A stretch of DNA of 37,687 bases from G963677485 sp964519405. Lineage in GTDB: Bacteria; Armatimonadota; HRBIN16. The notes under the pieces are model-generated. The model was not told where the DNA came from. It made no database searches and worked only from the letters and a program-made list of their open reading frames with translations. This document shows, piece after piece, positions 8,215 through 15,143 of this stretch (within the stretch, counting starts at the first letter, position 1; each line of letters begins with the position of its first letter). Both the position numbers and the translations under genes were made by a program. The stretch spans positions 1 to 37,687 of the forward strand of contig CAZFLA010000018.1 in NCBI GenBank assembly GCA_964519405.1, read 5' to 3'.

Positions 8215-8293
8215 CTGTAGATATCGTGAACTTCTCGTAAGGTTAAGCACCGGCAGGTGCAATCTAAACGGTGCGAATTGGGAGGTTAATCCT

Positions 8294-10294
8294 TTGGCTG
8301 TTGACGAACTGGTATTAGCTCGGCAACGATCTGAAGCGCAGTCCAGCGATGAACAGAAAGTAGTATTTGAAGATGGATTTTCTTCAGCTACGCTTTTTGG
8401 TACGCTCTTCGTAGCCATGATCATGATGCCTGGAGCTGTGTATCTAGGCCTCGTGGCAGGGCAGGGGTTAGGGCCAGCTGCACAATGGGTTACTATTGTG
8501 TTGTTTGCTGAAGTTGCTCGTAGGAGCTTTGCCCCGCTAAAGCGCCAAGAAATTTATATCTTATTCTATGTGGCATCTGCATTAACTGGTATGGTTGGTG
8601 GTTTGGGCCTTTCTGGAGGTCCGTTCGCAAACCTTGTCTGGTTACAGTATTTTGTTCAATCTCCTGCAGCTGCACCAATTGTTGACCAAATTCCTAGATG
8701 GGCTGTTCCACAACCAGACAGCGCGGCAATATTGCATCGTAGTTTCATGCATAAAGACTGGCTCATACCAGTTGGATTGCTAGTGCTCAACGAAGTTCTA
8801 GGCCGTATGATGTGGATGGGCCTGGGATATGCTCTCTTCCGTATAACCAGTGATATTGAAAAGCTGCCGTTCCCTATGGCTCCAGTTGCTGCATCCGGTG
8901 CTACGGCTCTGGCCGAAGCAGGAAAAGGTGCAGAAGACAGTTGGCGCTGGAAGGTGTTCTCCACTGGCGCTGCCATCGGACTTATCTATGGTGTGATTTA
9001 CCTAGGTGTTCCGATCTTTACTTCGGTATTGTTCGGAAAAGCAATGACGATCATTCCGATTCCGTTCTTCGACTTAGTGCCGAACATTGAGCATTCAATG
9101 CCTGGTGCTTTGTTGGGATTAACCGGTGACCTCGGTGTATTGATCGCTGGATTTGTAATTCCTGCACAGATTGTCTATGGACAGGCTATATCAAGTATTG
9201 CTTGCCAGTTCTTTGGCAACACCATACTTCAACAGCATGGGTTTCTGAAAAACTGGTATCCAGGTATGTCTACTATTCAAGCATCATTGACAGTAAACAT
9301 GGACTTCTGGATGGCAGTAGGTATTGGACTACAAATCGCAGTAGCAATCATCGGTATTGTTATGGTTGCTAAGACACTTATTGAGAACTCCAAGAAGAAG
9401 GCCATGCGTGGGAGCTTTGCTCCTATCCCTGACGGACGTGGAGATACTCCTAAGACGATATATTATGCGATTAGCATGTGGTTTGTAGCTACAGTAATCA
9501 TCATTATTATCGGCCACAATATGGTGCCTGCGTTCCCTCTGTGGATACTCATCGTGTTTGGTTTGCTATGGACGCCGTTAAACAGCTATATCAGCGCTCG
9601 AATGATTGGTTTAACTGGTAGTGGTGTTTCCTTCCCATTCCTTAAGGAAGCCAGCATCTTGGCAACTAAATATGACCGAGTTGATATATGGTATGCACCA
9701 ATTCCAATCAACGACTACGGTGGATTTGCACAAAGGTTCCGTGAAATTGAGCTTACACGCACTAAATTCACGAGCATTGTGTGGACGGAAATTGCGATCT
9801 TCTGCGTTGTGCCACTCTTTAGCTTCCTATTCTGGAGCTTCTTCTGGGCAAGCAGCCAAATTCCATCTGCTCAATATCCGTATGCTCAGCGCTTCTGGCC
9901 GTTAAATGCACAGATGTCGGCGTTGTGGCAGCAGATTAACCTTCCTGGCAGAAGCACTAGCGAATGGCTGATGGGTGCACTGAATACCAACCGTATCTTA
10001 GCCGGTGTGGGTACTGGTTTGGCGTTGTACGGTGTATTCGCAATAGCCAAACTGCCATTGCTGACTTACTACGGATTGATTGGTGGAGTGGGAGCACTTC
10101 CTCACAACACGATTCCTATGCTGTGCGGCACACTTCTCTCTCAGAAGTATTTTGCCAAGCGGTTTGGACCGGAAACATGGAGAATGTGGGCTCCCGTATT
10201 ATTAGCGGGGTTCTCCTGTGGAATGGGTCTAATCGGTATGGCTGCTATTGCGTTAGCCATCATCGGAAAGTCCGTTTCCTACCTACCATATTGA
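8294..10294 (+). CDS. OPT-superfamily-like oligopeptide transporter (DUF6784/DUF6785 type)
   Basis: The 666-aa polytopic membrane protein has roughly 14-16 hydrophobic helices. The start is TTG at 8294, with GGGAGG 8 nt before it; the open frame extends back to 8210 but that region is not membrane-like and has no good site. A short polar N-terminus (about residues 1-32) leads to the first helix around SATLFGTLFVAMIMMPG. Conserved-looking cytoplasmic stretches are RRSFAPLKRQEIYILFY, LPFPMAPVAASGATA and MIGLTGSGVSFPFLKEA. The PFPMA-x-VA element followed by small residues recalls OPT transporters, which import oligopeptides or metal chelates by proton coupling. Family assignment is from memory of such sequences and substrate is not readable. 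Position between a pseudo-peptidase permease and a PqqD-like protein fits a peptide substrate. Confidence 0.65.
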   Translation: MAVDELVLARQRSEAQSSDEQKVVFEDGFSSATLFGTLFVAMIMMPGAVYLGLVAGQGLGPAAQWVTIVLFAEVARRSFAPLKRQEIYILFYVASALTGMVGGLGLSGGPFANLVWLQYFVQSPAAAPIVDQIPRWAVPQPDSAAILHRSFMHKDWLIPVGLLVLNEVLGRMMWMGLGYALFRITSDIEKLPFPMAPVAASGATALAEAGKGAEDSWRWKVFSTGAAIGLIYGVIYLGVPIFTSVLFGKAMTIIPIPFFDLVPNIEHSMPGALLGLTGDLGVLIAGFVIPAQIVYGQAISSIACQFFGNTILQQHGFLKNWYPGMSTIQASLTVNMDFWMAVGIGLQIAVAIIGIVMVAKTLIENSKKKAMRGSFAPIPDGRGDTPKTIYYAISMWFVATVIIIIIGHNMVPAFPLWILIVFGLLWTPLNSYISARMIGLTGSGVSFPFLKEASILATKYDRVDIWYAPIPINDYGGFAQRFREIELTRTKFTSIVWTEIAIFCVVPLFSFLFWSFFWASSQIPSAQYPYAQRFWPLNAQMSALWQQINLPGRSTSEWLMGALNTNRILAGVGTGLALYGVFAIAKLPLLTYYGLIGGVGALPHNTIPMLCGTLLSQKYFAKRFGPETWRMWAPVLLAGFSCGMGLIGMAAIALAIIGKSVSYLPY

Positions 10295-10300
10295 TATAAT
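10295..10300 (+). promoter_or_regulatory. Possible internal -10 box before tatA
   Basis: TATAAT overlaps the end of the transporter gene. No convincing -35 is found 17 bp upstream, so an internal promoter for the downstream five genes is only a possibility. Confidence 0.25.
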
Positions 10301-10305
10301 GAATT

Positions 10306-10330
10306 GGGGGTGCATATATATAGCACCCCC
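10306..10330 (+). other. GC-rich hairpin in the transporter-tatA spacer
   Basis: An 8-bp perfect stem GGGGGTGC/GCACCCCC encloses an ATATATATA loop. There is no T-run after it. It lies 12 nt after the transporter stop and 16 nt before the tatA start. With the palindrome at 8184 it makes a second strong non-terminator hairpin in this operon. Confidence 0.6.
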
Positions 10331-10346
10331 GAAGGGAAGTGCACCA

Positions 10347-10550
10347 ATGGGAACAGTTCAAATGTATTTTAGCCTGCAAGAAGCGTGGCCTATCATCATC
10401 ATCGTGATTATCCTTTTTGGCGCCAAAAAGCTGCCAGAATTGGCTCACGCTGTTGGTGAGAGCCTTAAGGAATTTAAGAAAGCCACTAATGAACTTGTTG
10501 GTGATGAGAAGCCATCTGTTTCTGACTCATCGGATAATAAGAAGGCCTAA
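10347..10550 (+). CDS. tatA: TatA/TatE-like twin-arginine translocation protein
   Basis: The 67-aa protein has one hydrophobic helix (PIIIIVIILFGAKKLPELA, about residues 15-33). The conserved FG hinge follows, then an amphipathic helix AHAVGESLKEFKKATNELV and a charged tail. This is the full TatA architecture and size. TatA oligomers permit folded twin-arginine precursors to cross the membrane after TatC recruits them. No tatC is in the window. The ATG at 10347 follows GAAGGGAAG by 7 nt; an upstream in-frame ATG at 10299 would add 16 residues encoded by the hairpin and is less likely. Location inside a transport operon suggests either chance clustering or a local role in exporting a folded partner. 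Confidence 0.85.
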   Translation: MGTVQMYFSLQEAWPIIIIVIILFGAKKLPELAHAVGESLKEFKKATNELVGDEKPSVSDSSDNKKA

Positions 10551-10558
10551 TCTCTAAT

Positions 10559-11458
10559 TTGAATACGAAGTCGAATCGCGGCCAATATATTGGTTGGCAG
10601 GGCGTGGGTGTCTACGTTCCAGATGATTGGAGCTTTTCTGGATTTCAAGGAAACAGAAAAGAAGGATTGCTGAGAATAGATTCGGCTGGAAATATCATCA
10701 CCGAAATACGGTGGATGCCATCAAAGAAGAAAGACAACCTTCATAGGCGTGTTGACGCTTACTTGAACGATGTCGAACGGTTAGCCAAAAAGAAGAAGGC
10801 TAAATTCACAGCTAGACTTGAACCTATCGATAAAGATGGTGTATTGGCATACAGATACATCGCAGATAGAACTGTATATGGGTTTGGAAAGATCTGTACC
10901 GATTGCGGACGGGTTTTGATAGGGCAGGTTGTCGGAAGACACCAGGATCCTGTTCAGTCTGTATACAAAGATATTGTGGAATGTGTATCTGATCACAATA
11001 CTGACGGATGGGATCGATGGGGATTAATGGGGGTTCGGTTTTCAATTCCACAAGGATTGAAACTCGATAAGCCCAAAATGATGTCGGGATACCTAAAGAT
11101 GCCATTTGGTAAACTTGGGAAAGAGATCATTGTAGAAAAATGGGGTCTAGCCGATGTCAGCCTGAAGCGTTGGAGCCTGAGGGATTGGGTTAACCAGTTT
11201 GCCGATTGGAAGGGATACAAGCAACTATCAACCGATGATCGGCTTATAAATGGTCATATGGCTCAGGTTGGTATCTTTAAAAGCAAACTGGGAACATCGA
11301 TGATGCGCGATATTTCGCTAAGGGTTCTTGGACATAAGATGCAGCATCAATTTGCTGCATGGCATTGCGAAGAATCAAACTCGATAATATCTGTGCGTGG
11401 GTTTCGACTCGATAATGAGATGTTCGAAACCCTAATAAGCAAGGTGGAGTGCCACTAG
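10559..11458 (+). CDS. Unknown protein with two repeated halves
   Basis: I do not recognise a named family. The 299-aa product appears soluble, with no signal peptide or membrane helix. It seems to be an internal duplication. The first half opens GWQGVGVYVPDDWSFSGF ... EGLLRID and closes CGRVLIGQVVGRHQD ... VYKDIVECVSDH. The second opens WGLMGVRFSIPQGLKLDK ... SGYLKMP and closes CEESNSIISVRGFRLDNE ... FETLISKVECH. Each half thus begins with a 'G-V-x-F/Y-x-x-P' strand and ends with a cysteine-rich strand, 'x-I-x-x-V-x-G', then a helix. The fold may resemble small alpha/beta lipid- or peptide-binding domains, but that is a guess. The start is TTG at 10559, 8 nt after tatA. The stop lies 1 nt before the next ATG, so translation is probably coupled with the PqqD-like gene. 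Confidence 0.7.
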   Translation: MNTKSNRGQYIGWQGVGVYVPDDWSFSGFQGNRKEGLLRIDSAGNIITEIRWMPSKKKDNLHRRVDAYLNDVERLAKKKKAKFTARLEPIDKDGVLAYRYIADRTVYGFGKICTDCGRVLIGQVVGRHQDPVQSVYKDIVECVSDHNTDGWDRWGLMGVRFSIPQGLKLDKPKMMSGYLKMPFGKLGKEIIVEKWGLADVSLKRWSLRDWVNQFADWKGYKQLSTDDRLINGHMAQVGIFKSKLGTSMMRDISLRVLGHKMQHQFAAWHCEESNSIISVRGFRLDNEMFETLISKVECH

Positions 11459-11459
11459 G

Positions 11460-11882
11460 ATGGCTTCATTAAAGAAGTTTTTCATAGAGAAGATCCCGCT
11501 TTTACGTTCAAAGCAAGAATTTGAACGAGGCGATATTCTCAAGATGATACCAGTTCGCAATCCACTGGTGGAAAGCACCGATGTGGATGGCGATGTTTTG
11601 CTAAAAGCACCCGTGAACATGAAAGGCACTGCATTTAGCTGGGCCGTAAGGATGTTCAAGTTACCACCATATAGGCAGATTCAACTTGATGAAATCGGCT
11701 CATGTGTCTGGAATTATATTGACGGAAATACATCAATGGACACCATCATAAGACGAATGATGAACCGAACAAAAATGAGTCGTATAGAAGTTGAAAAGTC
11801 AGTAGGTATGTTTTTGAAGATGCTGACCGATAGAAGATTGATCGGCTTTCGGCTGGAGGATGCAAATACGCATGACAAGTAG
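11460..11882 (+). CDS. PqqD-like protein (RiPP-recognition-element fold)
   Basis: The 140-aa protein has an extra basic N-terminal region of about 60 residues and a C-terminal PqqD-type domain (about 70-132). The diagnostic stretch is QIQLDEIGSCVWNYIDGNTS, followed by MDTIIRRMMNRTKMSRIEVEKSVGMFLKMLTDRRLIGF. It has the family's 'L-x-x-x-G-x-x-I/V-W-x-x-I/L-D-G' turn and the winged-helix pattern. PqqD domains bind leader peptides of ribosomally made, modified peptides and deliver them to a modifying enzyme; many PqqD-like proteins also occur outside such clusters. No radical SAM enzyme or clear precursor peptide is visible here. The gene is translationally tied to both neighbours: 1 nt after the previous stop, and 11 nt overlap with the next start. 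Confidence 0.75.
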   Translation: MASLKKFFIEKIPLLRSKQEFERGDILKMIPVRNPLVESTDVDGDVLLKAPVNMKGTAFSWAVRMFKLPPYRQIQLDEIGSCVWNYIDGNTSMDTIIRRMMNRTKMSRIEVEKSVGMFLKMLTDRRLIGFRLEDANTHDK

Positions 11883-12480
11883 TACAAAAAAACATGAATC
11901 GCTTTCACTTCCGTTAAGGGTCGCTCTGCATATTTCGCTGCAAAGCGTGCGTCAGAGATTCGGCAGAACAATTATTACTGCAGCAGGTACTGTACTCGGT
12001 ATCGCGTTCTATGTGTCTGTAAAGACAGCAGGAATAATTCAAGAAGGATCTGGTATTGCAGGAGATCCATCGGATAAAGTGCGTATGACATGGCTGACTA
12101 TTATGAGCCTTATCGTATGCTTGGTTGGCATTGTCAACGCCATGTTGATGTCTGTTACAGAGAGATATCAAGAAATTGGCACAATGAAATGTTTAGGAGC
12201 TTATGATGGATTTATCGTACAGCTCTTTTTTATTGAGTCTTTGATGACGGGCTTATTATCGTCATTCCTGGGCTGGATACTTGGATTCGGATCGGTTGTC
12301 ATCATACGTCTCTTCTCTACTGGTCTAAAAGTATTCCAATATATGGAATTTGGCACATCAGTATTATTGTTGCTTGTAGCATTGGCTATAGGAACAGTTC
12401 TTTCGGTTCTCGCGACAATAGCTCCGGCATATGTCGCATCGAAAATGCCGGCTGCCGCCGCGCTTCGAGTTGAAATTTAA
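11872..12480 (+). CDS. Minimal FtsX-type ABC permease lacking the extracellular domain
   Basis: The product is 202 aa from the ATG at 11872, which overlaps the previous gene and has GGAGG 12 nt upstream; an ATG at 11860 would add four residues but abuts the GGAGG. An N-terminal coupling region (VALHISLQSVRQRFGRTIIT) leads to a first helix (about 33-50). Only about 25 residues separate it from the three C-terminal helices, which include MSLIVCLVGIVNAMLMS, a coupling stretch TERYQEIGTMKCLGA, and FIESLMTGLLSSFLGWILGF. Normal FtsX/MacB permeases have a large outer domain between helix 1 and helix 2. Here it is missing, so this is a stripped half-permease. It probably pairs with the giant permease at 3597 and uses the ATPase at 12508. 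Confidence 0.85.
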   Translation: MTSSTKKHESLSLPLRVALHISLQSVRQRFGRTIITAAGTVLGIAFYVSVKTAGIIQEGSGIAGDPSDKVRMTWLTIMSLIVCLVGIVNAMLMSVTERYQEIGTMKCLGAYDGFIVQLFFIESLMTGLLSSFLGWILGFGSVVIIRLFSTGLKVFQYMEFGTSVLLLLVALAIGTVLSVLATIAPAYVASKMPAAAALRVEI

Positions 12481-12507
12481 CACAATTATCGGGGGTCTTC
12501 ATCTTAA

Positions 12508-13260
12508 ATGTCTTCTACAAATCAAAGAGACAGCGTTGAAAATGTAGTCCGCTGTAAAGACATCATCAAAGAGTACACCATGGGCACGGTTACTTTCCGA
12601 GCTCTTAACGGTGTTAATCTTGATATCAAGCGTGGTGAGTATGTATCGATCATGGGCCCATCGGGCTCTGGTAAATCTACGTTGTTCAATGCTATTGGAG
12701 GACTAGATAGACCAACAAGCGGTAGCGTATTTATCAATGATGTTGATATGGCTCAGCTAGACGCTAAGGAATTGGCATTCCTTCGATGCCGCACTATCGG
12801 ATATATCTTCCAGACATTTAACCTGCTGAAGAATATGACGGCTTTGGAGAATGTAACTCTGCCGATGATTTTCGCGGGTTTGAGCACTGATGAAGCTGTC
12901 GATAAAGGCATTGGTCTGCTTAAAAAAGTTGGACTAGGTCAGCGACTGCATCATAAACCAAATGAGATGTCTGGTGGACAACAGCAGCGTGTTGCTTGTG
13001 CTCGTGCACTGGCAAACAGCCCTTCAATCATATTGGCCGACGAACCGACTGGTAACCTCGACAGTAAAACTGGTAAAGAGATTATCGAGCTTCTTCGAGA
13101 ATTGAACGAAGACAACAACGTAACGATCATCTCCGCTACCCACGACCTGAAGATGCTTGATGTATCTGACCGTATCGTGTGGATTAGAGACGGTTTGATC
13201 GACCGCGTTGAAGACCGTGCTAACCTCGAACTCAATGTTGGTTCCATGGAGGGTGAATAG
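12508..13260 (+). CDS. ABC transporter ATPase, LolD/MacB/FtsE type
   Basis: The 250-aa ATPase is complete. Walker A is GPSGSGKST, the Q-loop region is YIFQTFNLL, the signature is MSGGQQQRVACARAL, Walker B is IILADEPTGNLDS, and the switch histidine is in ISATHDLKM. The TFNLL after the Q-loop and the 'DEPTGNLDS' wording are typical of the type VII/MacB-LolD-FtsE branch, which works with FtsX-fold permeases and often drives mechanical work in the envelope rather than transport across the inner membrane. It follows the minimal permease by 27 nt and closes the operon. With two FtsX-type permeases in the operon, a heteromeric complex of one ATPase dimer and two unequal permeases is likely. Confidence 0.95.
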   Translation: MSSTNQRDSVENVVRCKDIIKEYTMGTVTFRALNGVNLDIKRGEYVSIMGPSGSGKSTLFNAIGGLDRPTSGSVFINDVDMAQLDAKELAFLRCRTIGYIFQTFNLLKNMTALENVTLPMIFAGLSTDEAVDKGIGLLKKVGLGQRLHHKPNEMSGGQQQRVACARALANSPSIILADEPTGNLDSKTGKEIIELLRELNEDNNVTIISATHDLKMLDVSDRIVWIRDGLIDRVEDRANLELNVGSMEGE

Positions 13261-13297
13261 TCGCCCTCGTTACCGGATGATAATTGAAGACGAGTGT

Positions 13298-13331
13298 GCA
13301 CGGGGGGTATATTTACCCCCCGTGCGTTTTT
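13298..13331 (+). terminator. Strong rho-independent terminator ending the transport operon
   Basis: A perfect 12-bp stem GCACGGGGGGTA/TACCCCCCGTGC (13298-13309 with 13314-13325) has a TATT loop and is followed by GTTTTT. It lies 37 nt after the ATPase stop. Confidence 0.95.
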
Positions 13332-13366
13332 AGCAAACCTACATACAACAGATCGATCAAACTGGC

Positions 13367-13391
13367 GGTATTATCATAACAATGATAAACC
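13367..13391 (+). promoter_or_regulatory. Hairpin or operator in the leader of the Trm112-aroQ operon
   Basis: TTATCAT and ATGATAA flank an AACA loop; GGT and ACC extend the stem across one bulged A. The element ends 29 nt before the start codon at 13421. It could be an operator or a leader hairpin. Confidence 0.4.
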
Positions 13392-13420
13392 GATACTACA
13401 CTTGCGGGGGAGATATACTT

Positions 13421-13606
13421 ATGACTGTGTTTGACCAGGAGATTCTAAACTTACTGGCGTGTCCAGCATGTGTAGACCACCCGGCTTTGAAGCAGCTTGA
13501 TGATGATGCGCTATACTGCCCAACCTGTAAACGCGTATATGAAATTGAAGATGGTATTATTAATTTACTTCCAGAGGAGGCTGCGACCCTAGATGATGAA
13601 GCCTAA
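13421..13606 (+). CDS. Trm112-like zinc protein (UPF0434/YcaR type)
   Basis: The 61-aa protein contains two zinc-binding pairs: LLACPACVDH near residue 11 and LYCPTCKRVYEIEDGIINLLPEEA near residue 36. The spacing and the 'Y-x-I-x-D-G-I-x-x-L-L' ending are those of Trm112p-like small proteins. The eukaryotic/archaeal relatives activate methyltransferases by binding them; in bacteria the role is unsettled. The ATG at 13421 follows GGGGGAG by 8 nt; an upstream in-frame ATG at 13382 sits within a hairpin arm and is less likely. It overlaps the next gene, aroQ, by 14 nt. Confidence 0.88.
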   Translation: MTVFDQEILNLLACPACVDHPALKQLDDDALYCPTCKRVYEIEDGIINLLPEEAATLDDEA

Positions 13607-14054
13607 TATAAAAATCGCCGTGATTCACGGACCAAACCTTGATCTTCTTGGAATACGAGAAACTGAGATATACGGTCACCTAACACTAGATGATATCAAT
13701 AAGCGGATGGAAGCTCATGCTGCCGAAATCGGCCTTGAGTTAAAAATCACACAGAGTAACCATGAAGGCGATATTATCGAGGCACTGCATGAAGCTCGCG
13801 GATGGGCTAAGGGTGTCGTTATGAATCCTGCTGCGTATTCACACTACAGTATAGCCATCCATGACGCCATTAAGTCGGTAAGACTTCCGGTTGTTGAAGT
13901 TCATCTGAGCAACATATTTAGCAGAGATGAGTTCCGACATACATCCGTAACTGGCGCTGTCAGCCATGGAGTGATCAGCGGCTTTGGTGTGATGAGCTAC
14001 ATCATGGCACTAGACGCCATTAGGTATGTTGCTGAAGACAGCCGACTGAAATGA
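13593..14054 (+). CDS. aroQ: 3-dehydroquinate dehydratase, type II
   Basis: The 153-aa protein has all the motifs of the type II enzyme: HGPNLDLLGIRETEIYG with the catalytic tyrosine, QSNHEGDIIEALHEA, NPAAYSHYSIAIHDA, EVHLSNIFSRDEFRHTS and ISGFGVMSY. It dehydrates 3-dehydroquinate to 3-dehydroshikimate in the shikimate pathway, forming a cytoplasmic dodecamer. Two adjacent ATGs (13593, 13596) are available, and GAGGAGG lies about 12 nt upstream inside the Trm112-like gene. The stop overlaps the start of the aminopeptidase gene by 4 nt. An aroQ next to an M24 aminopeptidase is a recurrent pairing in Firmicutes and relatives. Confidence 0.97.
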   Translation: MMKPNIKIAVIHGPNLDLLGIRETEIYGHLTLDDINKRMEAHAAEIGLELKITQSNHEGDIIEALHEARGWAKGVVMNPAAYSHYSIAIHDAIKSVRLPVVEVHLSNIFSRDEFRHTSVTGAVSHGVISGFGVMSYIMALDAIRYVAEDSRLK

Positions 14055-15127
14055 ACTACCTAAGTAGGATATGTAATCTGAGAAAAGAGATGGAGACGCA
14101 GCAGCTTGATGGCGTACTCATCACGAACCTTCGCAATATTCGATATCTGTCGGGCTTCAGCGGAAGCTCAGCAATATTATTGATTACTGGCAGTAATGCG
14201 ATGCTGTTTACGGACGGTCGTTACACCATCCAAGCCAATCAAGAAGCTCCCGATTATGATGTTGTGGTTCCAACTCGGTATGGTGAAGATCCGTTAGCGG
14301 ATAGCATTAGTGGATTAAAGCGCCTAGGTTTTGAATCACAGCATGTCACAGTCATGACGCACTCACGGTGGGAAGTTCGCTTTGGCGAGGATGTAACACT
14401 TATACCATGCGATGAGATAGTTGAGCCGATGCGGCTTGTTAAGGACAAAGACGAGTTAAGCATCATCAAACGTGCATGTGAGATTGCCGATCGCAGTTAT
14501 GAAGCGATACTATCGAAGATCCAAGTTGGTATGTCTGAAAATGACCTATGCACTGAGCTAGAGTATCAGATGAAGCTGTTGGGTTCCAAAAGACCTAGTT
14601 TTGATACGATCATTGCCTCTGGTGAGCGAAGCGCCATGCCACATGCGGAACCCACATCACGCATTCTTCAAGCTGGTGATTTCATCACGATGGATTTTGG
14701 AGCTGAGGTAGATGGTTACTGCAGCGATATCACGCGCACTGTGGCATTAGGGCCAGTTAATGAAGAGCTCAGAAAAATATACGATATCGTGCTGAACGCT
14801 CAGATAGCCGCCACAGAGGCTGTGAAGCCGGGTATGACTGGCAAAGAGGTCGATGCTGTCGCTAGAAACATCATCGCAGCAGAAGGATATGCTGACAAAT
14901 TCCAGCATGGGCTTGGGCACAGTCTAGGTCTTGAGGTTCACGATGGCCACGGGTTATCAGCTGGCAGTGATCTTGTGCTGCAGCCCGGTATGGTGATGAC
15001 AGTGGAGCCAGGAATCTATATTGACGGGCTTGGCGGCGTGCGTATAGAAGACGATGTGGTTGTCACTTCTAACGGCTGCGAGCGGCTTATTCTGTCAACC
15101 AAGGAGTATATCCAGCTCCCGGTATAG
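14051..15127 (+). CDS. Xaa-Pro aminopeptidase/dipeptidase, M24B family
   Basis: The 358-aa protein has a creatinase-like N-terminal domain (about 1-125, including GVLITNLRNIRYLSGFSGSS and MLFTDGRYTIQA) and a pita-bread metallopeptidase domain (about 130-355). Metal ligands are in place: MDFGAEVDGYCSDITRT with two Asp, HGLGHSLGLEVHDG with His, MTVEPGIYIDGLGGVRIEDD with two Glu. It removes or cleaves residues preceding proline in peptides, in the cytoplasm. The ATGA overlap with aroQ indicates coupled translation. The paired gene efp, often the third member of this cluster, is absent. Whether it acts on dipeptides (PepQ) or longer peptides (PepP) cannot be read here. Confidence 0.93.
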   Translation: MNYLSRICNLRKEMETQQLDGVLITNLRNIRYLSGFSGSSAILLITGSNAMLFTDGRYTIQANQEAPDYDVVVPTRYGEDPLADSISGLKRLGFESQHVTVMTHSRWEVRFGEDVTLIPCDEIVEPMRLVKDKDELSIIKRACEIADRSYEAILSKIQVGMSENDLCTELEYQMKLLGSKRPSFDTIIASGERSAMPHAEPTSRILQAGDFITMDFGAEVDGYCSDITRTVALGPVNEELRKIYDIVLNAQIAATEAVKPGMTGKEVDAVARNIIAAEGYADKFQHGLGHSLGLEVHDGHGLSAGSDLVLQPGMVMTVEPGIYIDGLGGVRIEDDVVVTSNGCERLILSTKEYIQLPV

Positions 15128-15143
15128 CAATGGAGGGTAAACT

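Noticed and set aside
8210..8293. N-terminal extension of the OPT-like transporter or a small peptide gene
   Set aside because: It begins inside the palindrome, lacks a good site, and the TTG at 8294 has GGGAGG at ideal spacing.
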